A stretch of DNA of 64,000 nucleotides from Microcella alkaliphila (GTDB lineage: Bacteria > Actinomycetota > Actinomycetes > Actinomycetales > Microbacteriaceae). The position numbers and the translations under genes were made by a program. Of the stretch, positions 1 to 11,117 are shown piece after piece. The DNA is taken from NCBI RefSeq assembly GCF_004216855.1, contig NZ_SGXT01000014.1:248001-312000 (forward strand). Direction: 5' to 3'. The notes under the pieces were generated by a model. It searched no databases. It saw nothing but the letters and a program-made list of their open reading frames with translations, and was not told the DNA's origin. How positions within the stretch are numbered: the stretch's first letter is position 1; each line of letters opens with the position of its first letter.

Positions 1-1951
1 GCGCGTGCGGGCGAAGGCGCGGTAGCAGGCGGCCGTCGATGTAGTCGGTGATTGCCTGAGCGCGGTGCGACGAGAGGCGACCGTGCATGAGATACCAGGC
101 GAGGTTCTTCTCGATGAGCGTGAAGCCGAACAGGTCGCGCAGCCACGTGAGCACGGTCTTCGTACCCGCGTGCTCGATGCGGTCGAGCGCCTCGGTGAAT
201 GCCTCCCACTGCAGCAGCTCGCCGTGCGCGCGGGCCGTCTCGATCAGCTCGTTCTGGTGACGGTTGAACAGCTCGGCCGCGTCCTTCTTGCTGAGCTTCG
301 ACGCCCCGCGGAGGCGGCCGGCGAGCTCGGCGACCATCGTCTCGACGCGGTCGGTGAGCAGTTGGCGCTGCGACGCGGTGTCGCGCACGTAGCCGACCGA
401 GCGGGCGGTCGAGCCAAAGTCGGCGACCGACTGGGCGAGGCGGCGCAAGCCCGACTTGTTGAAGGCGCGGTCGCCGACCTGCTCAACGACATAGCCGGCG
501 AGCGCCCCGGCGTCGGCCTTGGCGAACTTCTTGGAGTAGTCGGTGAGCAGGCGCTTGGCCACGAGCTGCAGCAGCACGTTGTTGTCACCTTCGAACGTGA
601 CGTACACGTCGAGGTCGGCGCGCAATTGCACGAGTCGGTTCTCGGCGAGGAATCCCTGGCCGCCGCACGCCTCTCGGGCCTCCTGGATGATGTCGAGGGC
701 GCCCCAGGTGCTGAGCGGCTTGAGCGCCGCGGCAAGGGTCTCGAGGTCTTGGCGCGACTCGTCGGTGTCGTCAGCGCCCGAGAACACGGCGTCGAACTTC
801 TCGAGGAACACCTCGTGGGCGAACGACATCGCGTAGGTCTGGGCGAGGCGGGGCAACAGCCGGCGCTGGTGGCGCTGATAGTCCATCAGGACGACCTCGT
901 CGCTGTCGCCGCCGGCGAACTGCCGCCGCTCGGTCCCGTAGCGAATCGCGATCGTCAGGGCGAGCTTGCTCGCAACGGTGCAGGCACCGTCAAGCGACAC
1001 GCGACCCTGCACGAGTGTGCCCAGCATGGTGAAGAAGCGGCGGCCGGGGCTCTCGATGGGCGAGGTGTAGACGCCGTTCTCGTCGACGTCGCCGTAGCGG
1101 TTGAGCAGGTTCTCCCGGGGCACGCGCACGTTGGTGAAGTGCAGGCGCCCGTTGTCGATGCCGTTGAGGCCTCCCTTGAGCCCGTCGTCTTCGCCGCCAA
1201 CGCCGGGCAGGAACTCGCCTTTGTCGTCACGAATCGGCACGTAGATCGCGTGCACACCGTGGTTGACGCCGCGCGTGATGAGCTGCGCGAACACGACGGC
1301 AGCCTTCGCGTGCAGTGCGGCGTTGCCGAGGTAGTCCTTCCAGGCGGCGCGGAACGGAGTGTTGATGACCCACTCATCAGTGGCGGGGTCATAGGTCGCA
1401 GTCGTGCCGACGGCCGACACGTCGGAGCCGTGCCCCGTCTCGGTCATGGCGAAGGCGCCGGGAACCTCGAGGGTCAAGGTCGGGGGAAGCAGCCTCTCGT
1501 GGTGCTTCTCGGTGCCGAGGTGCTGAATGGCGGCGGCGAAGAGGCCCCACTGCACGCCCGACTTGATCTGCATGCTGGGGTCACCGAGCACGAGCTCTTC
1601 GAAGCTCGCGATGTTGCCACCGTTGTCTTCGTCTCCGCCGACCGACTTCGGGAAGGCGCGGTGCACCGAGCCGGCCTCCACCAGCTTGTGGAGTTGGCCG
1701 AGCACGCGCTCGCGGTGGGCGTCTTTGCCGAGCTCGGGGTCGCGGTGAAACTCGGGGCGCGTCATCAGTTCGCGTGCGTGCTTGCGTGCGTACGACCACT
1801 GCCCGAGTAGCTGTTCGCCGAGAGCGGCGACGTCGATCGTGAGGGGAAGGTCGACCTCTCCCGTGACCGGGGCAATGCCGGCGGCGTCTGCGGCCACGGC
1901 ATCCTCGGTGGGCGTGGCGGGGCGGGTGCTGCTGTCGGTGAGCTGCGTCAT
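1..1951 (-). CDS. Acyl-CoA oxidase, C-terminus cut by window edge
   Basis: The protein reads on the minus strand from ATG at 1951 and runs off the left edge after about 650 codons. It is an acyl-CoA dehydrogenase/oxidase-fold flavoprotein: MTETGHGSDV near residue 168 is the middle-domain signature, and GQGFLAENRL (about 430) and FEGDNNVLLQ (about 450) are typical of FAD-dependent acyl-CoA oxidases. The length and the long C-terminal helical domain fit oxidase rather than the roughly 400-residue dehydrogenase. Expected role: first, H2O2-producing step of fatty-acid beta-oxidation in the cytosol. It is divergent from the thioredoxin gene. The ribosome-binding site is weak, so a slightly different start is possible. 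Confidence 0.86.
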   Translation of the reverse strand, partial: MTQLTDSSTRPATPTEDAVAADAAGIAPVTGEVDLPLTIDVAALGEQLLGQWSYARKHARELMTRPEFHRDPELGKDAHRERVLGQLHKLVEAGSVHRAFPKSVGGDEDNGGNIASFEELVLGDPSMQIKSGVQWGLFAAAIQHLGTEKHHERLLPPTLTLEVPGAFAMTETGHGSDVSAVGTTATYDPATDEWVINTPFRAAWKDYLGNAALHAKAAVVFAQLITRGVNHGVHAIYVPIRDDKGEFLPGVGGEDDGLKGGLNGIDNGRLHFTNVRVPRENLLNRYGDVDENGVYTSPIESPGRRFFTMLGTLVQGRVSLDGACTVASKLALTIAIRYGTERRQFAGGDSDEVVLMDYQRHQRRLLPRLAQTYAMSFAHEVFLEKFDAVFSGADDTDESRQDLETLAAALKPLSTWGALDIIQEAREACGGQGFLAENRLVQLRADLDVYVTFEGDNNVLLQLVAKRLLTDYSKKFAKADAGALAGYVVEQVGDRAFNKSGLRRLAQSVADFGSTARSVGYVRDTASQRQLLTDRVETMVAELAGRLRGASKLSKKDAAELFNRHQNELIETARAHGELLQWEAFTEALDRIEHAGTKTVLTWLRDLFGFTLIEKNLAWYLMHGRLSSHRAQAITDYIDGRLLPRLRPHA

Positions 1952-2113
1952 GGTGTGTGTTCCGTTCGCACGTGATGGGCCGGCAGCAGGTCGCGCCGGC
2001 GCGTGGTAATTCCCACGGTAGAACTCGGGGAATCGTCGCGCTCGTTCGTGGTGGCTGGGCCACCATCGGCGCGGGATGCACGCGGTCGCGATTGTGGGGA
2101 ATCTCACATACCT

Positions 2114-2143
2114 GGGCGATCACTTAGTGGGCGATCGCTTAGT
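2114..2143. repeat. Two 15-bp tandem direct repeats upstream of thioredoxin gene
   Basis: GGGCGATCACTTAGT (2114-2128) is followed directly by GGGCGATCGCTTAGT (2129-2143), one mismatch in 15. The pair ends 14 bp before the thioredoxin ATG and just ahead of its GGAGG ribosome-binding site. It could be a regulator site or a replication-slippage product in the 5' leader; the sequence does not decide. Confidence 0.6.
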
Positions 2144-2157
2144 GGAAGGATGGAGGC

Positions 2158-2556
2158 ATGGCGACCATTGACCTGACCACTGCTGACTTTGAACAGACCG
2201 TCACGAAGGACGGCATTACGCTCGTCGACTTCTGGGCCGACTGGTGCGGGCCGTGCAAGGCGTTCGCCCCGGTGTACGAGCAGGCGAGCGAGCAGCACCC
2301 CGACGTGACGTTCGGCAAGGTCGACACGGAGGACCAGCAGGCGATCGCGGCAGCCGCGAATATCCGCTCGATCCCGACGCTCATGGCGTTCCGCGATGGC
2401 ATCCTGGTGTTCGCCCAGCCCGGCGCACTGCCGGCACCCGCGTTGGAGCAGGTCATCACGGCGGTGAAGGACCTCGACATGGATGATGTGCGCAAGCAGG
2501 TCGCGGAGGCGCAGGCCCAGCAGGGCGACATCGAGACGCCTGAAGAGCTGCGCTAG
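2158..2556 (+). CDS. Thioredoxin family protein
   Basis: A 132-residue single-domain thioredoxin with the canonical WCGPC active site (Cys30, Cys33), the buried Asp of VDFWADW and the cis-proline in SIPTLMAF (Pro73). It should act as a cytosolic thiol-disulfide reductant. It is somewhat longer than E. coli TrxA (about 108 residues) because of a C-terminal acidic/Gln-rich tail (about 112-132). GGAGG lies 2-6 bp before the ATG. It converges with the GNAT gene and shares its last 4 bases. It is probably an accessory thioredoxin rather than the main TrxA, since no trxB is adjacent. Confidence 0.9.
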   Translation: MATIDLTTADFEQTVTKDGITLVDFWADWCGPCKAFAPVYEQASEQHPDVTFGKVDTEDQQAIAAAANIRSIPTLMAFRDGILVFAQPGALPAPALEQVITAVKDLDMDDVRKQVAEAQAQQGDIETPEELR

Positions 2557-3142
2557 CGGCGAGAGGCACAAATCCACTGCGCGGGCGCCCACCGATACAG
2601 CACGTGTGGGCGCAATGGATGACCGTCCGGAATATTCGGATGCGCAAAGTCACCCTCACGGTCACGCGTCATCCCGATGCGGGTCATCACGGCTATCGAG
2701 GGCAGATTTAGCTCTGCCGTGAACGAGAGCACCTCGTCGATGCCGAAACCGTGTGCGGCGGCCAGCACGCGGCGGGCGGCCGTCGACGCGGCACCGCGAC
2801 CCCACGCCCATGAATCAAGTCTCCAGCCGATCTCGAATGCCGGCGTGAACGGCGCAGGGAACATCGCGCGCGCGAGCCCGACGTAGCCGGCGAATCGCCC
2901 CTCGACCTCGAGTGCCCACAAACCCCAACTGTCGGCGCGGTGCTGGGCGATGATGCGATCAACGAAAGCGTCGCTCTCGTCTCGTGATCTAAGCGAGGGG
3001 AAGAATCGCATCACCTCGGGGTTTGCGTTCATGGATGCAAACGGCTCACGGTCGCTCTCTCGCCATGCGCGGAGACGGGAGGGGTCCGCAGATGCGCCGG
3101 TAAGCTCCGCGCTCGGCTCGGCGTGAAGCGCAGCGTCGTCGA

Positions 3143-3146
<4 letters not shown>
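2553..3146 (-). CDS. GNAT-family N-acetyltransferase (RimJ/RimL-like)
   Basis: A 197-residue protein with the RimJ/RimL-type layout: RLRAWRESDREPFASMNANPEVMRFFPS near the N-terminus and a C-terminal acetyl-CoA-binding fold ending in the family pattern of a late Asn (LNLPSIAVMTRIGM). The substrate (amino-terminal or small-molecule amine) cannot be read from the sequence. The start is GTG at 3146; its GTGA overlaps the recQ stop, so it is translationally coupled downstream of recQ. The 3' end overlaps the thioredoxin gene tail to tail. Confidence 0.85.
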
Positions 3147-5134
<1,988 letters not shown>

Positions 5135-5226
5135 CGACCCAGGCTAACGGCCACGGCCGACGCAGAGCCCGGGTTCAACGGAGCTGTGACCGGATGCGCG
5201 GGGCGCGGCGCTGTGGACGGGGACGA

Positions 5227-5790
5227 TCAGATGTGGATGGCCGGGTCGATCCAGAATCCGTCGGCGCCGGCCGTTGCGGCCGCCCCGCGAGGCTTCGACA
5301 CGGCGGGGATGCCCGTGGCGATGTGGTTCGGCGGCACGTCGCGGGCGACGAGTGCGAGCGCGCCCACCTGTGAGTCGTCGCCGATCGTGACGGGCCCGAG
5401 CACGGTGGCGTTCGCGCCGATGAGCACGTTGTTGCCGACAGTCGGGTGGCGCTTGCCCTTCGCAAGCGAGCGGCCCCCCAGGGTGACACCGTGGTACAGC
5501 ATGACGTCGTCGCCGATCTCGGCCGTCTCGCCGATCACGACACCCATGCCGTGATCGATGAAGAAGCGGCGCCCGATGGTCGCGCCGGGGTGAATCTCAA
5601 TGCCGGTGAGCCAGCGTGAGAACTGCGAAGTCAGCCGCGCGAGCAGGCGCAGGCGGGCGCGCCAGAGCCGGTTCGCGAGGCGATGCCACCAGATGGCATG
5701 CAATCCGCTCGAGGTGAGGAACACCTCAAGCGCGGAACGCGCGGCGGGGTCTCGCCGCCGCGCGTTCGCGATGTCTTCGCGCAGTGGCAT
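5227..5790 (-). CDS. cysE: Serine O-acetyltransferase
   Basis: 187 residues, the short EpsC-type form. A helical N-terminus is followed by left-handed beta-helix hexapeptide repeats, with the active-site stretch [20 protein letters not shown] and YHGVTLGG. It transfers acetyl from acetyl-CoA to L-serine to give O-acetylserine, the substrate of CysK. The ATG (5788-5790) directly follows the cysK stop (5791-5793) with no gap and no clear ribosome-binding site of its own, so it is coupled to cysK. The C-terminal tail ([12 protein letters not shown]) ends in Ile, which would suit docking into the CysK active site as in the cysteine synthase complex (inference). Confidence 0.95.
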   Translation of the reverse strand: MPLREDIANARRRDPAARSALEVFLTSSGLHAIWWHRLANRLWRARLRLLARLTSQFSRWLTGIEIHPGATIGRRFFIDHGMGVVIGETAEIGDDVMLYHGVTLGGRSLAKGKRHPTVGNNVLIGANATVLGPVTIGDDSQVGALALVARDVPPNHIATGIPAVSKPRGAAATAGADGFWIDPAIHI

Positions 5791-6726
5791 CTACGCCCGC
5801 AGGTCTTCGTACAGCACGCTCGAGAGGTAGCGCTCGCCGTAGCTGGCGACAATCACGACGATCGTCTTGCCGGCGTTCTCAGGCCGCTTCGCGAGCTCGA
5901 CGGCGGCGTGCACCGTGGCGCCCGACGAGATGCCAGCGAGAATGCCCTCCTCGGCGGCAAGACGGCGCGCCATCGACACGGCCTGGGTGATGTTGACGTC
6001 GACGATCTCGTCGTAGATCTCGCGGTCGAGCACGGCCGGCACGAAGTTGGCGCCGATGCCGGCGATCTTGTGCGGGCCGGGGTTGCCGCCGTTCAGGATC
6101 GGGCTCTCTTCCGGCTCAACGCCGACGATCTGCACGTCGTCTTTCTTGCCCTTGAGGAACTGGCCGGTACCGGTCAGCGTGCCCCCGGTGCCGATACCCG
6201 AGACGAAGACGTCGACGGCACCGTCAGTGTCGTTCCACACCTCGGGGCCGGTCGTTTCACGGTGGATCTGGGCGTTTGCCTCGTTCTCAAACTGGCGGGC
6301 GAGCACGGCGCCGGGGGTGTTCGCGACGATCTCCTGGGCCTTACCGACGGCGCCCTTCATGCCCTCGCTGCCCGGCGTGAGGACAAGCTCAGCGCCGTAG
6401 GCCTTGAGCAGCATCTTGCGCTCCTCGCTCATGGTTTCGGGCATCGTCAGCACGACGTTGTAGCCGCGCGCGGCGCCGATCATCGCGAGCGCGATGCCGG
6501 TGTTGCCGCTCGTGCCCTCGACGATCGTGCCGCCCGGCTTCAGCTCGCCGCTCTTCTCGGCGGCGTCGATGATCGCGACGCCGAGGCGGTCCTTCACGCT
6601 CGCCGACGGATTGTAGAACTCGAGCTTCGCGAGCACGGTCGCCCCCGCGCCATCGGTCACGGCGTTCAGCCTCACGAGCGGGGTGTTGCCGAAGACCTGG
6701 GTGATGTCGTCGTAGACGCGGGCCAT
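5791..6726 (-). CDS. cysK: Cysteine synthase A (O-acetylserine sulfhydrylase)
   Basis: 311 residues from the ATG at 6726, which has GAGGAG just upstream; an ATG 36 bp earlier has no such site and is rejected. It is a fold-type II PLP enzyme: catalytic Lys45 lies in SASVKDRLG, the phosphate-binding loop is [11 protein letters not shown] (70-80), and the pyridine-ring serine region is GISSGAT. It makes L-cysteine from O-acetylserine and sulfide. It forms a two-gene operon with cysE, the product-substrate pair of one pathway. Confidence 0.96.
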   Translation of the reverse strand: MARVYDDITQVFGNTPLVRLNAVTDGAGATVLAKLEFYNPSASVKDRLGVAIIDAAEKSGELKPGGTIVEGTSGNTGIALAMIGAARGYNVVLTMPETMSEERKMLLKAYGAELVLTPGSEGMKGAVGKAQEIVANTPGAVLARQFENEANAQIHRETTGPEVWNDTDGAVDVFVSGIGTGGTLTGTGQFLKGKKDDVQIVGVEPEESPILNGGNPGPHKIAGIGANFVPAVLDREIYDEIVDVNITQAVSMARRLAAEEGILAGISSGATVHAAVELAKRPENAGKTIVVIVASYGERYLSSVLYEDLRA

Positions 6727-6820
6727 GATGCTCCTCGAAGTCGTAGTGGATCGGTGATGCAAGCGTAGAGGTCGCGTCGCCGAGTTGGCCGGGCACCGAA
6801 ACCCCCCGACACAAACGGAA

Positions 6821-6851
6821 CGGGGGCGACGGGTATTCCCCGTCGCCCCCG
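6821..6851 (-). terminator. Rho-independent terminator of the nucleotidase gene
   Basis: A perfect 13-bp stem (6821-6833 with 6839-6851) closes a 5-base TATTC loop. On the minus strand it is followed by TTCCGTTTGTGT. It lies 26 bp beyond the stop of the large nuclease gene and upstream of cysK, so it insulates the two units. Confidence 0.85.
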
Positions 6852-6876
6852 CCTCATGAGCGGATGCTCGTGCCGG

Positions 6877-9800
6877 TTACCAGAAGATGAGCGCGGTGAT
6901 CAGGGTCACCAGAGCGTTCACCCACTTCGGCGCTCCGGGGATTGCCGGGGGCACGCGCCGCTCGTCCGTCTGCACGGTGAGGGTCTCGTACCCGTCGGCG
7001 ACCACGGTCAGTTCGACCGACAGGTTCGCCAGGCGGTCGCCCGACTGCACCGTGTAGGTCGACCCCGTCGCGCCCGCGATCGGCTGACCGTTGCGCAGCC
7101 ACTGGTAGCTCACGTCAACCGACCGCACGCTGTAGCGCCCGACGTCAACCGTCAGCGTCTTGCCCACCACAGCGGCCCCGACCAGCTTCGGCTTCTTCAC
7201 GACCTCGATCTCGGGAAGCGGCTCGCCAGCCTCGATGAGCACCGGGATGCTCACCTCGGTGCCGTTGTCGGCGACCGTGATGACGACCTCGGCGACGCCT
7301 TCCACGCCGTCCGGCACGGTGAACGTGACGGTTGCGCGACCCTGCTCGTCGGTGTTGTCGACGATCGTCGGGTCGATGGCGGCCTCGGCGAGAACCTGAC
7401 CATCGATGCTGACCGTGACGACAGCATCCCGGTCGCCGGCGTTCGTGAACAGCAGCGAGCTGAGCTGCAACTCGACGGTGTCGCCCGGCGTCAGCGTCGT
7501 ACCCGAAATGTCGGGGCTGACCCCGATCGAGCGCTGGGCGACGTCGGGGGCGATCGGCGAGAACTCCGCGAAGTAGTCGACGAACGCCTGCAGGTCGATA
7601 CGGCCCGAGTCGGCGCGGTTCGTGCCTTGCGCCAGGGTCGTGAACCCATCGCCACCGCTCGCGAGGAACGAGTTGGTGACGATGCGGATCGTCTGCGCGT
7701 CGGTCACGGTCGACCCGTTCAGCGTGATGGTGCTGATGCGCTCACCGCGCGGAGCGGTCGGGTCGTACGTGTACTCGAGCCCTGCAGACAGGCCGAGCTT
7801 CAGGAACGGACGGGTTGCACCGTCGGCCTGCCACTGCTCTTCGAGCACCGAGCGCAGCTGGGCGCCAGTGAGCTCCATGGTGAAGAGACTGTTCGCGAAG
7901 GGCTGCACGTTGGCGGCCTCCCGGAACGTGACGTTGCCGTCAGGGTCGCCCGCCCCACTGCTCGCGAAGAGCAGGTCGGCGCGCAGGCCACCCGGGTTCA
8001 TGATCGCCACCTCGGTGTTCAGGTCGCGCGTCGCCCAGAGCTGAGCGTCGGCGACCAGGTTGCCGAGGGTGGAGGAGCCACCGCGGTTCTCGCTGCCATT
8101 GCCCTGCACGGCACGACGGATGTCGCTCGTGATCTCACCGAGGCTCACCGCTCCGGCGACCTCCGCGAAGGCAACGGCCTCCGCGACGATCGATGCGACC
8201 GCCGGATCGGGCTGCGCCGCTCCGGGCAGCGGGGCGACCGTCGAGGCGATGTCGACGAGCTGGCCCGACGCGCGGTCGACCGAGAGCGTGAGGCGCCCGT
8301 AGTGCGAGCCGTACTCGCCGCCCTGCGTCACGACCAGCGGCAGGTCGCGGCCGTCGACCGAAACCTCGTGATTGTAGACGCGGTGCGTGTGCCCCGAGAC
8401 GACGGCGTCGACGTTACCGGCGATACCCGTCACGAACGAGCCGAACTCGGAGTCGTCGGTCACCGACGCGATGTCTGCGGTGGCAGCACCCTCGTGAACG
8501 AGCACGACGATGACGTCGGCTTCACCGTTTGACTCGTCGCCATCACGCAGCTGCGTGGCGACTCGGTTGACGGCCTCGGTCATGTCGCCGAACTCGAGCG
8601 ACGCGATACCCGCGGGGGTCACGAGCGTCGGCATCGCCTCGGTGAGTGCGCCGACGAAGCCGACGCGCACGCCGTCGAGCTCGGTCACCCAGTACTCGTC
8701 GTAGGCGGGCTCGCCGGTCTCGCGCTCGTAGATGTTGGCCGCGATGTACGGGAAGTCGGATGCCGGAATCACGCGGTCGTCGAGGTCGCTGCGACCCAGG
8801 TCGAACTCGTGGTTGCCGATCACCGTCACGTCCAGACCGATCGCGTTGAGCACGTCGATCGTCGGCTGGTCCTGCTGGATGAATGAGGTGAAGGTCGAGG
8901 CTCCGATGTTGTCGCCGGCCGACACGAACAAGGAGTTCGGGTTCTGGGCGCGCACATCGTTGACGAGACCGCCGAGCACCGCGGCACCACCGACATTCGT
9001 TCCCGCCTCGATACGGCCGTGCAGGTCGTTGATGGTGACGATGTCAATCTCGACCGGTGCGACCTCGGTCGACAGGCCGACGACGATCGGGTCGTGATCG
9101 CTCGAGCGGTACACCGAGGTGCCGTCCGTCGCGCCGAAGCGGTACTCGCGGTCGCCCCACTCGGCGGCGTTGATGTCCCACACGCCCACACCGGTCACGT
9201 TGGCGGCGATTGCCGGGCTCGCGATGATGTGGTCGAGCGAACCGAGCTCGCCGTTGAAGGTGTAGGTGTACTGCCCCTCGGTGCGCTCGTCGACGAGGCT
9301 GGTCCAGCCCGCGTCGGCGAAGACCGCGATCGGGTCTTCCTGGCTGTAGGCGTTGAAGTCGCCGAGCAGGAGGATGTTCTCGCCGCGCTCGTCGTCGGCG
9401 GCGATCTCCTCTGCGAAGGTCTTCAGCGCCTCGGCCTGGTTGACGCGGTCAGCGTTGAAGAAGCCTTGTCCGTCGGCGGGCTCGACACCCGATCCGCTCT
9501 TCGACTTGAAGTGGTTCGCGACGACCGTGAAGCGGTAGCCGTCAGCGTCGAAGGTGGCGGCGAGCGGTTCGCGCGCGTTGAACCACACGCTCTCGTCGAC
9601 CTGGGTGATCATGTCGCCGACGAGGTCGACCGACCCCGGCTTGAAGATGATCGCGTTGGTGATGAAGTCGGTGAGGTCGGCGTCGTTCAGCACCTCGGCC
9701 GTGGGGACGTAGTCCCACGTACCGGCGCCAGCCGCGGCGTTCAGCGCGTCAACCAGCTGGCCAACGGCCTGGTCGAGCGGCTTGCCGAGCGTGACCGAGT

Positions 9801-10911
9801 TCTCGATCTCTTGCAGACCCACGACGTCGGCGTCGAGCGCGTTGATCGCCGCGACGATCTTCGCCTCCTGGCGCTGGAACTCGGCGGCGGTTCGCGCACC
9901 GCGGGCGTTCGAGTTCTCGCTCGTCAGGGTCGTGAAGTAGTTGAGCACGTTGAAGGCGGCAACGGTGACGTCTCCGCCGACCTCCGGGGCCGCTTCGGGG
10001 CGCGGGTTGCGCGTCTCGAACTCGACGCCGAAGCCCTCGGGGCCCTCGCTCGAAATCGGCACCTGCGGCTGCAGACGCCAGTCGTCGAAGCCGTACTGCA
10101 GCACCATGCCGGCCTCGGGGAACACGACGGAGTCGCCGTTACGAACGATCTCGTCAGCCGTGAAGTATGGCTGCGTTCCGGGGTAGCGGCTGTTGTCGAC
10201 ACGGATGTTGTATCCGTCGTCGAGCAGGATGCGCGCGGCGCGGTTCTCGGCCGCGATCGCGTTCGCCTCGGGGCCGGGGCGCACCTGCTCGGTGCTCTTC
10301 ACGAGCTCTTCGCCGGGGGCAAGCCACAGGGTGCCGAAGCTGAAGAGCTGATGCGTCGACGCGATGAGGTAGTCGCCGGTCGGCATGACGAGCATGTTCT
10401 CGAACTGCTCGCGGTCATCGCCGATCACGTCGGTCGGCAGCGGGGTCGGCTCGGGGAGCTCGACGTCGGACTCGACGAGCGCCACAGAACCCTCGCTGCT
10501 CGCCGTGATCTGCGTCTGACCGAAGTACTCGCTCACCGGACCGGTTACATCGACCAGGTCGCCGATGGCGACGTCGGGGTTGTTGCTCGATAGGAAGATG
10601 AAGATGCCGTCGGAGGCGCCCGGCGTTGCGTCATCGACGCCACCGGACCCCTGCGTTTGAACGACCATGCCGTTGTAGCCGCTGACGCCGCGGTAGTCGG
10701 CGGTGACGACGCCACGCACAGTGACGGTCTGGCCAACGAGCGGCGACACGTCGCCTGTGCCCTGCACGTCGGCAATCGGGGTGAGGTGGGTATCAGCAGC
10801 GGCGGGCGCAACAGCGACCACGCTGAGGCTGAGGCCCACCGCGAGGGCGGTGCCGAAGGCGGCCGCCCGGGCTGGCGCCGTGCGCCCGCCAGAGGGTGTG
10901 AGTTGTCTCAT
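6877..10911 (-). CDS. Secreted ExeM/NucH-type endonuclease fused to 5'-nucleotidase
   Basis: 1344 residues. Order of parts: signal peptide (about 1-39, ending in an Ala-rich AAADT cleavage region); an OB-fold-like ExeM/NucH N-domain (about 45-300); an endonuclease/exonuclease/phosphatase domain (about 315-615, with AAFNVLNYF, LGDFNAYSQEDP, LDHIIASP and SDHDPIVVGL); a metallophosphatase domain (about 620-900, with TINDLHGR, GNHEFDLGR and GHTHRV); a 5'-nucleotidase C-terminal domain (about 940-1110); and Ig-like surface modules with the YQWLRNGQPI motif (about 1235-1320). The last 14 residues are hydrophobic (LVTLITALIFW). It could degrade extracellular nucleic acid and then dephosphorylate the nucleotides in one polypeptide. 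AAGGAG precedes the ATG. It is a single transcription unit. Confidence 0.92.
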   Translation of the reverse strand: MRQLTPSGGRTAPARAAAFGTALAVGLSLSVVAVAPAAADTHLTPIADVQGTGDVSPLVGQTVTVRGVVTADYRGVSGYNGMVVQTQGSGGVDDATPGASDGIFIFLSSNNPDVAIGDLVDVTGPVSEYFGQTQITASSEGSVALVESDVELPEPTPLPTDVIGDDREQFENMLVMPTGDYLIASTHQLFSFGTLWLAPGEELVKSTEQVRPGPEANAIAAENRAARILLDDGYNIRVDNSRYPGTQPYFTADEIVRNGDSVVFPEAGMVLQYGFDDWRLQPQVPISSEGPEGFGVEFETRNPRPEAAPEVGGDVTVAAFNVLNYFTTLTSENSNARGARTAAEFQRQEAKIVAAINALDADVVGLQEIENSVTLGKPLDQAVGQLVDALNAAAGAGTWDYVPTAEVLNDADLTDFITNAIIFKPGSVDLVGDMITQVDESVWFNAREPLAATFDADGYRFTVVANHFKSKSGSGVEPADGQGFFNADRVNQAEALKTFAEEIAADDERGENILLLGDFNAYSQEDPIAVFADAGWTSLVDERTEGQYTYTFNGELGSLDHIIASPAIAANVTGVGVWDINAAEWGDREYRFGATDGTSVYRSSDHDPIVVGLSTEVAPVEIDIVTINDLHGRIEAGTNVGGAAVLGGLVNDVRAQNPNSLFVSAGDNIGASTFTSFIQQDQPTIDVLNAIGLDVTVIGNHEFDLGRSDLDDRVIPASDFPYIAANIYERETGEPAYDEYWVTELDGVRVGFVGALTEAMPTLVTPAGIASLEFGDMTEAVNRVATQLRDGDESNGEADVIVVLVHEGAATADIASVTDDSEFGSFVTGIAGNVDAVVSGHTHRVYNHEVSVDGRDLPLVVTQGGEYGSHYGRLTLSVDRASGQLVDIASTVAPLPGAAQPDPAVASIVAEAVAFAEVAGAVSLGEITSDIRRAVQGNGSENRGGSSTLGNLVADAQLWATRDLNTEVAIMNPGGLRADLLFASSGAGDPDGNVTFREAANVQPFANSLFTMELTGAQLRSVLEEQWQADGATRPFLKLGLSAGLEYTYDPTAPRGERISTITLNGSTVTDAQTIRIVTNSFLASGGDGFTTLAQGTNRADSGRIDLQAFVDYFAEFSPIAPDVAQRSIGVSPDISGTTLTPGDTVELQLSSLLFTNAGDRDAVVTVSIDGQVLAEAAIDPTIVDNTDEQGRATVTFTVPDGVEGVAEVVITVADNGTEVSIPVLIEAGEPLPEIEVVKKPKLVGAAVVGKTLTVDVGRYSVRSVDVSYQWLRNGQPIAGATGSTYTVQSGDRLANLSVELTVVADGYETLTVQTDERRVPPAIPGAPKWVNALVTLITALIFW

Positions 10912-10956
10912 CGGTTCGGTGCTCTCCTTGGATAGCGTTTATGACGCTTCACGGAT

Positions 10957-11005
10957 TGACCCCCGAATGGGGGCCGACAAGAGCGTAAACACAGAAATGT
11001 CTGTG
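10957..11005 (-). promoter_or_regulatory. Inverted repeats upstream of the nuclease/nucleotidase gene
   Basis: CACAGA-AATG-TCTGTG (10990-11005) is a perfect 6-bp dyad about 80 bp upstream of the start, and CCCCC-GAAT-GGGGG lies nearer the gene (about 10957-10971). Read on the minus strand, the first dyad sits inside a GTTCAC-containing stretch reminiscent of actinobacterial PhoP half-sites. Nucleases and nucleotidases are commonly phosphate-regulated, but only one half-site is recognisable, so the assignment is weak. Confidence 0.3.
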
Positions 11006-11117
11006 AACCAAGCGCGCAGATGAGTAGTCACGCAGAGTTCACGATGGCGTTAGGCGCGCTCGCTGGCGAGGCGTCGCGCGTGAATTCTTCGGGAACGAGC
11101 CCCGAGCATCCCGATCG

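Noticed and set aside
6856-8532. 558-codon plus-strand frame opposite the nuclease/nucleotidase gene
   Set aside because: No recognisable domain, and antisense to a multi-domain secreted enzyme with signal peptide and catalytic motifs.
11012-11117. Gene in the gap between the nuclease and helicase genes
   Set aside because: A short minus-strand frame covers it but overlaps the helicase antiparallel to codon preference and has no ribosome-binding site or family match.
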